Shown: in pieces, positions 22,727 to 34,715 of the stretch
Layout of the letters: each line of letters opens with the position of its first letter
How positions within the stretch are numbered: position 1 is the stretch's first letter
Assembly (NCBI RefSeq): GCF_932276165.1
Contig: NC_063993.1
Span: 9,434,001 to 9,498,000, forward strand
Source: Plutella xylostella
Taxonomy: Eukaryota > Arthropoda > Insecta > Lepidoptera > Plutellidae
Length of the DNA: 64,000 nucleotides
Direction: 5' to 3'
The notes under the pieces: model-generated
Seen by the model: the letters and a program-made list of their open reading frames with translations, nothing else
What the model was told of the DNA's origin: nothing
Database searches by the model: none
Program-made: the position numbers and the translations under genes

Positions 22727-22846
22727 TTAGGATTAGGATTATTCCAATAATGACTACCCGAACTGATAACTTATAGCGATTCCGATAGACAAATGCTTGT
22801 GTGGAAAGACAGTTGAAGACTAAGAATAGTCTCTCTAATCTAAGGT

Positions 22847-23002
22847 GGACCCGAGACGATCAATTATATTGCGCAATATTGGCAATTGTGCAATATAATT
22901 AATCGTCTAGGGTTAATATTTAAGATTGCGCAAATGTCATTTGGATACAAAACTTATTGCACAATAAATATATTACACAATATTATTGTAGGTCTAGGGT
23001 CC
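22847..23002. mobile_element. fold-back MITE with internal hairpin
   Basis: Ends GGACCCGAGACGAT and GGTCTAGGGTCC are inverted. Inside, 22856-22908 folds as GACGATCAATTATATTGCGC against GTGCAATATAATTAATCGTC. The second half repeats TGCGCAA/TTGCAC words. No target duplication was settled. Confidence 0.6.
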
Positions 23003-25312
23003 GTCTAACGTAGCGTGGTGGGACGCCGCGCCCGCTCGAATTTAAGCAGTGCAGCGAGCACAGGATTCGATACTATTTTCGAATCTACACGAAGGGTCAC
23101 TTTTACCAACGTATTTAAATCAAATATTAAATACATTTTGTACTAACTGACAGACGTATGACAGGCTACTAAATACGTTTAGCGTTTGGTGAAATTCCAC
23201 CTAACATATGGAAAAAACAAATGTCAATTTTGGAACTAACTTTGCCTTACATTTTGACAGTGACAGTTGACGATACGCAACGTTAACGGAGGATCGAAAC
23301 TTGTGATCACGACTCAGATACATACAAAATACGCGTGAAACATTCTAAATCTCAGTGCTGACATAGGTACATCATTATCCTATGTAGTAATATTTAAGTA
23401 CTAGTAAGCCGTTGTTATGTATACCGCAATCGCAATACCTCAATTACATCGTATCTGTTAAAATACGATGTAAGTACCCAAAAGAAAGAAATCTCAGCAC
23501 AATATTTGCAATAAGACGGATATATCGGTGAAGTAATATCCATAAACGTCGAATGAGTTTGACGGGGGTCGCGCCAAATGAAATATCGGGAAACCGTAAA
23601 TCTCACAAATAAAGGGCCCTTGTAACTCACAGAATACTTCTGATACCGGATTATTATGATGAACAATGAGATTTCTTTGCCGTTCTTGCTTATGAGGTCA
23701 GCCCGGGTAAATGCTAAATGCAGAGGGTGGAAGTTATAAGTGATCAGACAGGAGTATAGTCGATCCTAACTAACATGGGAATCAAAGAGATATATTTATA
23801 AGTACAAATTGTATCTTGATAACTTCACTAAAATTATTATAGCTAGCATAAGCTATAATGCTGTAGTAAAGAATCTCATAACTTTTCATTAATTTAAAGG
23901 TATGTTTTTTTTATTTAAAATAGTCACGTTGTAAATACCTAATAATGAAGTCATTGACCTAACCAATAACAGTCTATACACACACAGGGTGTTTATTCGC
24001 GGTTGCAAAGTTATTGAGAAACCTTACCACCCAGCGATTCCATACGGGAAAATAATCAAATACGCCGCGCAAAACGGCATATTTCCACACGAGAAGCGAA
24101 CCAAAATCACATTTCCACCTCCGCAAACTTCAATCAAAGAGAAGCAATTTTTCCATTTCCAATTACGATCACACTGTAAACACCAATCTTTAACCCTTTA
24201 GCTGGCGAAATTGCCACCGCGAAACAACGACACCTAGTGGCATTCCGGCGCAGCTATCGGGTTTGATGCAATTGCCTTGAAAAAGGGCGCACACCCTCTC
24301 GCAAACCTCATTTGAGCCGCCCCTCCCACCGCCGGGGTATGTCTCAGCCAATTTATAACTCGGGAGGGCAATTACCAACATTTTCGGTACCTAAACGTCA
24401 TTTGGCGAAATTATTTGCTAGCCCCCGACGACTGATCGCCCCGGGGCCCGGATAGATACAGATAGAGCCTCGTTAGAGCTCAAGTGTGTTGTAGCTGGTG
24501 GCGCTGCTTCAAGTCTAATGGTATCAAAGCTTAAAACTAAAATATAATACTTTAAATCATTTGATGAAATTAATTATAATTGTAAATTATTATTATGAAA
24601 CTTAATATTTATACAAACCTCTTAAAACTTTAATACAGTTTAGTATAACGTAGTTGACTAGAAGGTGTATAAAATCTTCATCACGAATCTAAACTACATA
24701 ATGTATTAGAATTATTTCGGAATACAAGAAAGTTTTGGTTACACTGTAGGTTTGAGTTGTAAATAGAGTGAGTGAGTTCAGCGCATAATTAGGTACGTAC
24801 AAGATATTTGAAAACATATCGTTCATTCTGGCACTTATTAGGTACTTTGAGCATCCATTTCTAGTTTTTCGAGAACTATTCATCTAGTTAACTGCTTAGT
24901 TCAAAAGAAAATGGATTGTGAGAACTGTAAGAATTGTGTTACTTTTGTGCTTTCAATATTTATGGACATTGTTTTTTTTAAATAAACAATTGACCTACTG
25001 TTTTTGAGTCGTCTAAATATTAAAGATTTGTAAAATCAATCTCCCCATAGGTACTCAAATATTTACTAAAGCTAATGAATGATTAAATGACTCTGATTAC
25101 TCGTACTGCAGTTACTTATCCATAGCACCTAAGTAGCCTCTGATTTTTATCTTATAAATATAAAATGAACATAAACAGTTCTACTTTTTAAGTACTCTTT
25201 GTTATTTGACCCCTAATTGACACTTAATACGGGGACTAAAAACATCTTTAAAACGGTATTGTTTCAGACAAAGCCATTTGAAGTGAAAGAAAACCCACTT
25301 CGGAATACTTAA
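23003..25312. other. unassigned 2.3-kb stretch with a GC-richer island
   Basis: No gene. A perfect 11-bp hairpin (TTACATCGTAT / ATACGATGTAA) lies at 23444-23473. The part at 24170-24510 is GC- and CpG-rich, complex and non-repetitive; a conserved regulatory element is possible but unproven. Confidence 0.45.
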
Positions 25313-25431
25313 TACACTTGCAAGCAATGAAAAAGTTCCAGTTACAAAATGTATAAGACACCAAATTAATGGTCTCAATTTTTACAAACATTTAATTAAA
25401 ATTTAAACCTTTTTCATTGCTTGTGAGAGTA
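25313..25431. mobile_element. Family A MITE, 119 bp
   Basis: TACACTTGCAAGCAATGAAAA at the left and TTTTTCATTGCTTGTGAGAGTA at the right are inverted ends. The interior is short and AT-rich. Confidence 0.75.
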
Positions 25432-28400
25432 GTTTAAATTAAAAGAACACAGTTAATCGTATACGTACAGAATGTTTCTAGAGACTTTTTTAGTCCAAGA
25501 TGTGATTAATAATTAGGACACACTTCTCAAAATTTATTTTCAGATTTAGAACCCTGCAGAACCATAATATAATATCGGATATAATAATATATGTATCATA
25601 ACCTAATTAATAATTCATACAACGATGGAATTCTCTTGACAATTATGAAGTAATTTACTTGATTAATCTTGGAATCGCTATCAGATAATATTGTGTGCTC
25701 TCTAATAGCACATGAATAAATGAGCAGGTATTTGATGGTTACATATACCTGTTGTACCTGGCGCTATTTGTTGTACATTTTTGGTTCCGAAACTATTTAA
25801 ACCTGAATGTACGCTGTTTCATTTATCTTATTTAAATTCCATACGAGATCATTTCAATCCATAATTTACAAAACAAAATATCATAATGCTACTTTTCCAA
25901 AAAAAAACATACATTCATCCTTAGTTTTTTACAGTTAACCTAAATGCTGACAAAAATATCACCACAGGCTATTCTAATACCATAACTAACTCTGTGCAAC
26001 AATGAAAATTAAAAAATATTTCTCTACACAGCTCCGGCTAAATTATTATTCATGGAAGTTTGTCCGGGTTAGTTCATTCTATGAAAGTTATTACGAGCCG
26101 CTCTGTGGATTTAATTCTGTGGCTGAAATAACTAATGGGGCACTGTGCGTGACTGTTTAATGTATAGATTTTTTCCAACATTTCCAACGTTTTAATCAAG
26201 CTCCGTCTGTCCCTTGGAAACTGATTTTTTTATGAGAATATTTAAATTATTAGCACAGTGTAAGAAAAAATATCAAAGAAGAAAAAGATTTTATTTGGTG
26301 CTGCACAGATACACTGAAAAATACCACAAAACAAAAACATATACAACAAAACATCAGATACAATTTAAATATAAAATTAATAACAAAAAACAAAAAAAAA
26401 TGACATATAAATAAAAACTAAACTAAATTCCTAAAAATAAAAATAACTTAAATATTGTATATTTAAGATATTGTAGATTTTTTCAAACTGTGCTGTAGCT
26501 GTGACTGACTGACTGTGGCACCTAAAGGTGAGATATTTTAGGGATTTCCATCAAGTTCCATGAATTGATCGGAATATTCATGTAGAAGGTTTACCCCCCG
26601 AGGTTTTCGTCACTTTTGCAGCGCTCTGTAGGTATATTTTCTTATGAATTTGATAACTTCATTTCATTAAAATAGGAGTTTAAACTGAATTCATTCATAC
26701 TTGTAGTTTTTAATCGAACTGTGCTAATACTGCGTACGTATTTCTTATTGCTATCTGATAAAGTACATTTTTATTGAATAAATTTCATTGCAATGCCAGA
26801 CGGTGAATATACAGTTATAAAATATCCTTTGAAGAGAAAATTAACATAGAAGTGGAATAGGTCGAATATGAAAGCTTGGTTGGAATAAATTGTTTGAATT
26901 CATAATTATAATTTACTTAAAATTAAATAAATGTCTTTAATGGAACAAAATTGATTCCCAAGTACAATACTACTTAGTGAAATATGTGTGAAATACACAC
27001 ATTACCCAGTGATAATATAACCCTTGAATAATTATTTTAGTAGGCTGATCAAGATCAACACGACTACAATCAATGTTTGTTTGTCGTAGGAATAAGCAAT
27101 ATTCGTTTCATTGTTTTTCTCAAGTACTTAAGTAATTATGAAACTGTATTGAAGATAAATAAGTTATTACCACAAAAAGTTAAATTATACCTACGTACAT
27201 TCGTACATAGAGTTGAAGTGAAATGTTACCGTCCGTCAAAGTTCTCTGATGTTAGAACTGATACGAGTACAACAAGTGCGAGTATAAGGTGAAGTGAATG
27301 CATTTCAAAATAAAATGTAAAATAATATATTATATAGGAATAAATATTAAATTTTATTTGGAAAATAATATTATAAACATAATAGTGAAACAGAGTTTAA
27401 CGCTTTGAAGAAAGATATTCGTTTAATCAGCGTTAAATTTTCATTTATTTTTTCAACATTGCGTCACAGCCATCAGTTGCTACTTACAGTGGCTTATGGC
27501 CTATAGTGCCTTATATGAAGAGGTTCAAATAACTACTAGGTACTAAGTACTTAGTATTAACGTACTTAGTACCTACTATTTTGGTCACTTCTTCTAAGAA
27601 CCATTGTTTCGAGGTTCTGCAGAAATTCTTCTAAGAGTTAACCGAGTGGTACACACGGCGCCAACTTTCTATTGTAAAGTTGGTGAAGAATAATATTATG
27701 TTTCTCGACAAGTTCTCCAGCCACACAGGTGAGCTCACTCACTTCGTTCTCCCAGTTTTAATAAGTTTTCCTACTGTACCTACCTGCTATCGATACCTTC
27801 AAGATTTTTTTATAAATAAAGAACCCATACATAGCCTAGATTTTATAGGTAGGTATACATAATATACGTTAAGTTAAATAGGGTATTTATGTTTCCTGTT
27901 TTATACAACGAGACTATAAATATCCCGGTCAAAAAATATTTTTTTCTTGGATCTACCAAAAGTGTTGAGATTTTTCTCCTAGTCTGTTAGGCACGCTTTA
28001 AATTGCAAAACATGATGTAAATCTTAACCGTACCTTAATTTCCCCCAACAAGTCATTAAGTATAGGATAGTCATCTTGAATACGTATAGGTACTTTTAAA
28101 AACTTGTAAAACAACAAGTACGCCAGACAAGACGGAAGCGAGAACGAAACCAATTAACATTAGCACTTGAAAAAAAAACATAAATTCCAAAGAAAAAAGC
28201 TGAAACTGTTGTAAGAATAACCATTCTATCCTGTTATCGCGTTTCTTGAGCTTCAAACTCGTGCAAAAGTTAGGAGCACCCTCTATATAAGTTGAGTCAA
28301 GTCTTAGTTTGGACTTCGGAAGAAATAATATGGACACTTGAAACAAATTCTGCTTCAGCTTGCTTCGCACGATAGCCTCGGCAAGATAAAGTTTTTAAAG

Positions 28401-28553
28401 CCTTTATTTAATTAGCGTGAAAATTGTTAAGAGAGAAAATCTTTGATATTTTCCACCTATTACGTACGGCGGCTCGGCTAACTGGATTAAGATGGAGGTC
28501 AATTTTAAATAGAAACTAGGATAGAGAATGTATAGCCATGCAGGTTGTATAAG
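25432..28553. other. AT-rich 3.1-kb stretch without a gene
   Basis: No gene recognised. A 14-bp hairpin (TAGGTACTAAGTAC / GTACTTAGTACCTA, 11-nt loop) lies at 27537-27575. Purine-rich A tracts at 26260-26420 give a lysine-rich chance frame. Confidence 0.45.
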
Positions 28554-28764
28554 ATACACTCACGAGCAATGAAAAAAGTTTTTACTTTCAAAATGTCGGT
28601 ACGGTACCAATTAATTTAAAATTCGATTTAAATATTTACGTTTTTAGTTGGTAATATTCTGATGCGCTGTTAAATGTTCTTCAACAAACATTAAGCTAGT
28701 CTTTTCCTTTTAGGAGTAATTTGGTGCTATTGTAACTGGAACCTTTTCTTTGCTCGTGAGTGTA
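28554..28764 (-). mobile_element. Family A MITE, complete
   Basis: ATACACTCACGAGCAATGAAA at the left and TTTGCTCGTGAGTGTAT at the right are inverted. The interior GTTTTTAGTTGGTAATATTC, GATGCGCTGTTAAATG and ATTAAGCTAGTC is an uninterrupted counterpart of the copy that the SINE split at 4088-4425. Confidence 0.8.
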
Positions 28765-29971
28765 TTATTTATTATAAATTAATAAATAAATAAATAAATA
28801 AAAGTCAACTTGTGCATACATACCCGTGGTCTCAAGAACATGGTTTAGCCGCGTGCGGGGGGACAATTCTCAGACTACGAGGGCCGAGGGACCGATACGA
28901 TGTGAAAAGTTTAATCTAATAAACTCAACAGCAAAACCGCTCGTTACACTCGAAAAAGGGGGATTCTACTTTGCCATATTATGTATGTAGGTTAAGTTGG
29001 CTTGTCTATGTGATAAGTAAGTAAGTCTGATAAGTTTCTATCGCTGACTGCCCAGGGTACGATTATGGCGCACCCGACGTATACAATATTACAGTTAATA
29101 CGTCATACTTGTAAAGTTACAGTCTCTAAAATATGTAATTAAATTCAGGACGGTATACGCTGTAATTACCCTACATCAAACCAAAACACAGGTGACGCAT
29201 TTAAACTAATACATGGCCCGCAGAGCGGCAGTCATAACTTTCGCTTTGTACACTTAAGCACAAAAGACAAAATATCTGCAAAAACACAGCACCGCTCCAT
29301 TGTACCCAAATAGCCCGCTAGTTTTGGGTTTCAACTGCAGAGATACAGTTGGCGCCATAATTCCCACAAATGAATAGATGGTCCGTGCGGCTGCATATAA
29401 TTATGGCCGGAAAACAACAAACTCCGTTGTTTAGTCCAAACTTTTAATAGTAATTAGCTTGCTGTGCGCAACTGTACGCAAAACGTTTACCGCTGCGGCT
29501 TGTCTCGCCGACTGTACGTGAATTCGATTTGCAAAAAGCGGAGCGTGTGACGTTGTATACTTAGTTGCTGAGTTGTAAATGAGTGCGAGTAGTTTTGCAC
29601 CTGGTGTTGAATGGAGTCTTTCGTTGTAAGAACTATATTAGCACAATACCTACTCTCTATTTGCAAACCAATAAAATAACTTATCTCTTTTTTTGACTGT
29701 ACGTGTACACTTGACAAAAATAGTGTCAACTTTTAATAAACAGGGCATTTTTGTAAGGGATGCGAACCAAGTTATTTAGCCTAGTCATTCTTTGAAAATG
29801 TCAGCTCTTTATGATGTAAAAAAGAACGAGCTGGAATCGGTCAAAACACCAGGTACATTAGGTGGTTTGCAAACGTATTCTACTAGTTTCTCTTGAAAAT
29901 TACTTACTTTTACTAGGTTTAATCCAGTAACTAGATTCTAGTTACTGGCCCCGGACAGTAAACGTAGATCT
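28765..29971. other. unassigned sequence with (TAAA)n and a GC-richer part
   Basis: No gene. An (AAAT)-type repeat lies at 28781-28803. The part at 29160-29560 is complex and GC-richer than its neighbours and could be a conserved non-coding element (inference). Confidence 0.45.
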
Positions 29972-29982
29972 ACGACGATTAT

Positions 29983-30105
29983 TCTTCTTGGCGTCCTATG
30001 ACCCCCCCGTGGGGCAAAGGGCAGACACAACGGTTCTCCATCTCTGTCTGTCGACGGCAGCGAGCTTCACCTCGGACCACGTCATCTCCGCGTCCTGCAT
30101 CTCCA
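29983..30105 (-). pseudogene. LINE 3' end encoding the ORF2 C-terminus, 5'-truncated
   Basis: On the minus strand 30098-29996 reads a frame that contains MTWSEVKLAAVDRQRWRTVV and stops shortly after a cysteine-proline stretch. This resembles, from memory, the C-terminus of insect LINE endonuclease-reverse transcriptase proteins. An 11-bp repeat ACGACGATTAT flanks it (29972-29982 and 30106-30116), which marks a very short, dead-on-arrival insertion. The longer open frame 29979-30284 on the same strand is a different reading frame. Confidence 0.75.
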
Positions 30106-30116
30106 ACGACGATTAT

Positions 30117-30792
30117 ACTAATCGTAAAACACGAAACGGTGACTTCTGATGAGTACCAGAAGTAGTGGAACCAACCCAATAGATATGTAGGTATTGACCT
30201 ATAGGTATATAATACTTTTGTACCTTGCCAAAATATGTACAAAAGTGAATGAAGAAATGAGTTGAAGTATATTTTTCGATACATTCGTCTCGCTCTATTT
30301 AAACAAGGTACGTTTCAAATCATGAATTATTCATCAATAAAGTTGAATATTAAAGTGTACGCACTAAGATTGACACTTATCTCTTTTGCTGACTATTACT
30401 CAATCACGGCGGCGGGATTAGACTCACGCCTTAGATAAACAATATACGAACAAAAGAAGGCATAAAACTGTCTGCTTTTTGTTTATCGTCAAACCGTTTT
30501 AAGCTCCACTTAATGACAAACATCGTACCATTGAATAAAGTCAGAAATCTTCTGACTGAACTAATTTAAAATCAGTTGGGATGTTATTAGTCGAGACATT
30601 TCTTTTGCACTGACACTCCATCATCTTCGTATACTAAACGTAAGACTCACGCGATAAGAGATAAGTTGATGAGGATCGGCGGTGCGGCACTAAACTGAGA
30701 TTACTTGTGATCCGCGGCGATGCTCGCAGTTTATGTACCCTGTACATTAGCTCACAGGATTTAGTTGAAAGGTTTGCCCTAGTTAGGTACTA
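30117..30792. other. unassigned spacer
   Basis: No gene or repeat recognised. Confidence 0.4.
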
Positions 30793-30796
30793 TTAA

Positions 30797-30949
30797 AGGT
30801 TAGCGTCCACCTATCCACCTATCGACCATAAATTGTCATAAACATATGGAGAAACGGCCGTCAGCAATGCCGATTAAGTAGACGTTCTTGTGTGAATTTA
30901 TATACGAAGAATACTGAATGCGTACGATGTCAAAAGGTGGACGCTAACC
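30797..30949. mobile_element. Family E MITE with TTAA duplication
   Basis: AGGTTAGCGTCCACC at the left and GGTGGACGCTAACC at the right are inverted, flanked by TTAA (30793-30796 and 30950-30953). The interior has ATGGAGAAACGGCCGTCAGC and ACTGAATGCGTACGATG. Sister copies lie at 44027-44203 and, as a fragment, 5619-5690. Confidence 0.78.
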
Positions 30950-31266
30950 TTAATACAACATGGTGGAAGATAGCTGACGATTTTAGAGATACAGTTGCGA
31001 TTAAATAACAACATTATTTAATTTAATATTTTATAACAACCAAAAAATCTTATTCATTTCCAAGCTAAATTAAAAATACAAAATATCAGGCGGCAAAATA
31101 AAACAACATAATAAAATATAATTCCAGAGTCTTTGCGAGAAAAACAAAACATAAAATTTCAACGGATTTAGTTCCACAATGATAATAAAGTCGAATCCCA
31201 CACAGTTGGGAACTGAAAATATATTAACATAAAGATTTTATACGGCATAAAAGCCTCTTCGTACCT

Positions 31267-31555
31267 GGAGGGTTACTCTATACTGACGAAAAACAAACGA
31301 ACGAGAGCTGTCGTGCAATCAGCACGTTTAATACAACATAATAGAGTCGTGGCTCGCGCAGTAGCGCACCGAAACTTACCCACTTATTCATAGAAAAGTT
31401 ACAAGACGTTTTAACTAATAAACTGTTTTGTCCCTCTTTGTCAATGAACAAATTGTTCTTTTTCGGAAAGGGACAAAACAGTTTATTAGTTAAAACGTTC
31501 TGTAACTTCTCTATGAATAAGGGGGTTAGTTTTTTTATAATATAGAGTGACCCCC
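31267..31555 (+). mobile_element. Family B MITE interrupted by a family C MITE
   Basis: Left end GGAGGGTTACTCTATACTGACG and right end TATAGAGTGACCCCC are inverted. The interior has GAGAGCTGTCGTGCAATC, GCACGTTTAATACAAC and ATAGAGTCGTGGCTCGCGC. The family C element (31379-31525) is inserted at GAAACTTA/GTTTTT. Confidence 0.8.
31379..31525. mobile_element. Family C fold-back MITE with TTA duplication
   Basis: A 147-bp near-palindrome like 13359-13505: CCCACTTATTCATAGAAAAG at the left and CTTCTCTATGAATAAGGGGG at the right. TTA lies at 31376-31378 and 31526-31528. It is inserted in a family B MITE and is therefore younger than that copy. Confidence 0.82.
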
Positions 31556-31689
31556 TGTTGTGTGCCTACGCACTACTGAGGTACCAGGGTACCAGGGTGC
31601 CAGGGAGTGATAGGCGCAGCGACCGAAAATGAGGCGTTAAGAGTTTTACGACTTACTGTTTATGCTTATGATAATACTCGTTGTTCCGA

Positions 31690-31760
31690 TCGAATGGCGT
31701 AGTGGTTACGTGTGTACGTTTCGTTTTAGGTTTTCCGTTCGATCCCGACAAGTAACGTGA
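31690..31760 (+). mobile_element. tRNA-like SINE head
   Basis: ATGGCGTAGTGGTTACG (31694-31710) fits a pol III A box and CCGTTCGATCCCGAC (31736-31750) a B box, about 41 bp apart, as in tRNA genes. No cloverleaf can be closed, so it is a SINE remnant and not a tRNA gene. The 3' body is not recognised. Confidence 0.45.
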
Positions 31761-31846
31761 ACATAAAAGATTAACATAATTTATTTTCAGCTTTTGAAAT
31801 CGATTCTGAATCAATTGCATAAAATATAGAGTTCTACAAAATATAC

Positions 31847-31935
31847 AAGTGGTTGCAAAAGTGGTATAGGAAGCTGAAAAGTAACTCAGCTGGTCATTCT
31901 GAAAACTATAGTTTTACAAAAAAAAACAAACGAAG
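31847..31935 (+). mobile_element. Family N fragment
   Basis: GGTTGCAAAAGTGGTATAGG, AAGCTGAAAAGTAACTCA and GGTCATTCTGAAAAC match the half-element order of family N (compare 10801-10870 in reverse). Confidence 0.45.
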
Positions 31936-32373
31936 TAAAATGTGACATAACGTTAGAACAACTAGTTCTGTTAACATTCCAGATACACCATTTGAACACC
32001 CTGTAGATACCAAATGGATACACAAATACACATATTTGTGGATAATGTGAATTTAAAGCTTTGGTTTATCCGGTTTATGAATGGGGTCGCTAAGTTTAAT
32101 GGATCCAGTGTATCACCGCTCTAGGCCGCATACTCAACATTGGTACTGCATATTTTACCACAAAACGCTATAAAATATGTACGAAGTATTAATCGATGTT
32201 GCGTGCAGCTATGTCTGATATCTCTCTCTTTGAATATATTATACCTGCGTACATCATTATTTAAAATGATAATGTTGAACTACAGTCAGTTAATGTTGTG
32301 AAATAATTATTTAACCTGCATTACTGTTAAAGCGGAATTATTAACTCGGCTATCATGTTAAATTTACTTTTTA

Positions 32374-32412
32374 TAACCGACTTTGAAAAAAGGAGGAGGT
32401 TCTCCATAAATA
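32374..32412 (+). mobile_element. fragment of the ACCGACTTC-ended element
   Basis: ATAACCGACTTTGAAAAAAGG AGGAGGTTCTC corresponds to the first ~35 bp of 54373-55169. Only the end is present. Confidence 0.5.
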
Positions 32413-34380
32413 ATATCTTGGAATTATGTATATAAAATGTAGGTAAAACGAGCGTTTTATACGAGTAAACTTATGTATTTTATCAACAAACGCCTCAATA
32501 TTACCACGCATTGAATATTCAAGTTTACTACGGCGCGGCGTAGCAAGAGCGTAGCACTGTAGCGCTACGACTGGTGCTACGAAATATTTCGTAGCCCTTT
32601 CGTAGTCCTCATTTTATTTTGTTTCTTTTATTTATAAATCATTTCATTTGTGTCTGCAAAATAGAAAGTAAAGCTTGTACAATACAACTGCTACGTAAGC
32701 AAAATAAACAAAACGTCTCAACTTTCCATCCTTTCGCCGCCCACTGACATAATTGCTCCCCTGGCGCTAATTTCACGAAACAACATAACTTTGGCTAAAC
32801 GTAAGTCGGTCTGTCAATTTAGGCGGAATCAGTCGAGTTCAGAGCAACTTGTACAAAACAACGCCCTGCGCCAGATGTTCAGAGAAACTTAATGAAACTG
32901 GGAAATGTCTACCGCTACACTAAGGTAGGTAACATAAATTCGTTAGCTTTTTGGCCTTTTTAAGATTACATTTGGGTGTCTAAACACAAAAATATTTGCT
33001 ACAGTATAACCTTATATTTGAAAAATTAGGTAAGTACTTATAAAATATATTAGACTTTACAGGATAATAATATTTTAAGGAGACACGGGAAACGCTATAA
33101 TAAACTGTGAAACCTTCAAAATCACTTCAGTTAAGATTTATTCACAAGTTAACCAAAATATGATTTCGACTCATTATTTTACTTTTCTATTTTTCATTTC
33201 AATACCTACATTTATAAAATTTCAAGTATATTTTTGGCTGACTATACCTTTTCTACTGAACAATAACTGGTTTATAAATAAAATAAATAACCATTTCTGC
33301 GGAGGACAACCCCAGACAGTAAATAAACTTCATTATACTTTCATAAACACAGTTCTCTTAACACACTGTATTGTTATGTTGCAAAACAATCTTAATATCG
33401 CAACAATGGAATATAACTGGGCTGACGCGAACATTCCCCTACAGATATTATCACAAAACGTCTCTTTATCTAAAATAATATCTGCCACTCGCAAGAACAA
33501 ACAGCTATGCGCTATTATCCACATGATACATTATAGAATCATATTCGTACTTGCCAAGCAAAATATTATTGTAGTTTCGACCCCCCATACAAAACTGTTA
33601 AAGCTTTGAAACTGTTAATCAATTGAAAGATGTACCTACAGGGGATAGGATAAGTGGTAGATAGAGGTATTGTAAATATTGTGAGTATCACATGGAATTA
33701 CTAAAATTATTTAGTTTTGACATATTTGTAAAAGCCAAGCCAAACAGGTTTTTTGGTGGATAGTTGCTGGCAACTATCTGGCTTCTAGAAGCTGAAATTA
33801 AATACTTAATAGCTAAGTTACTTTCCATTAAAGAAGCAAAACGATAGCGAAGCTTACAAGTAGAACTTACTAGCAGAAAAAATTTGTAAGCTGTCACTCC
33901 ACAACCATACATAACAGTGGATTATATATATAGAAACTTATATCGTATTTTCAAAAGTTTTTTCAAGTTTCATAATTATTGTGCATAAGTATATGATTGA
34001 AAAGCAAGGTTTTAAATTTATCCAGCAGGAGGCGGGGCCGAGTTATCTAATGATGATTTAATTACAGTATACTATCAACCACACGTCCAAATTACGAAGC
34101 AATTTACCTGCAATCTCGTGTTATTAATTGAAACATGGTAATGAGATGTGGTCGGCCCGCTCGGTAGTCGCGGGTCGCGGGCTTTTCCCTTCAAATAATA
34201 ATTTATGCCTGAATGTATGTGTAAGTTAGACATTTATAGTAAGAATCATGTATTGTCTTCATTATATTCAATAAACTAAGTTACTCATTGTATGGAGGTT
34301 CTCAGTCGTAAAATTATTGTGATTTTACGCACTGAAGATTGAAGAAACGTATCGCAAAGACGTATGTATCCTACTTATAA
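32413..34380. other. AT-rich 2-kb stretch without a supported gene
   Basis: A 149-codon frame (33160-33609, +) is rich in Ile, Asn, Phe and Leu, as expected of AT-rich chance frames, and is overlapped by a minus-strand frame. Another frame at 33688-33912 (-) is unrecognised. No repeats noted. Confidence 0.45.
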
Positions 34381-34715
34381 ATACACTCTCGGTAAATGAA
34401 AAAAATTCAGTATAGAACCAAATGACTCCTAAGTAAACGGAAAATACGGCTTTTTCAATTTAGTAACTACTTTTTTTTTTGTTGCACCTTTCTACTAGTT
34501 TTTCTGTACCTCCTGTAGGTTGGCTGGTAGAAAATGCTTTTAGCATTAAGTCCACCTTTTGTACACTTATATTTCATATTTGTGCAATAAAGTATTAAAT
34601 AAATAAATAATAAATAAATAAAATACTAGCTTGATGACACCGTCTGCAATTCCGAACTACATTTAACAGCAGAACAGAATATTACCAACTAAAAACGTAA
34701 ATATTTTGCGGCTTA
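34381..34715 (+). mobile_element. Family A MITE interrupted by a family D repeat
   Basis: ATACACTCTCGGTAAATGAAA opens the element. After the interruption it continues with TAGCTTGATGACACCGTCTGC and ATTTAACAGCAGAACAG, then AACTAAAAACGTAAATATTTTG. The right terminal repeat is missing. Confidence 0.68.
34448..34619 (+). mobile_element. Family D repeat, complete, with TSD
   Basis: It carries GAAAATGCTTTTAGCATTAAG, TCCACCTTTTGTACACTTAT, TTGTGCAATAAAGT and a (TAAA)n tail. AAAATAC flanks it exactly (34441-34447 and 34620-34626). The AATAAA word and A-rich tail suggest a polyadenylated non-LTR element or its SINE. It is inserted in a family A MITE. Confidence 0.78.

Noticed and set aside
22721..22742. 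telomere-like (TTAGG)n
   Set aside because: The unit is 6 bp (GGATTA), not the insect 5-bp telomere unit, and the run is only about three units.
33160..33609. 149-codon open frame (+)
   Set aside because: Ile/Asn/Phe/Leu-heavy composition of AT-rich DNA, an overlapping frame on the other strand (33333-33524) and no recognisable motif; most likely chance.
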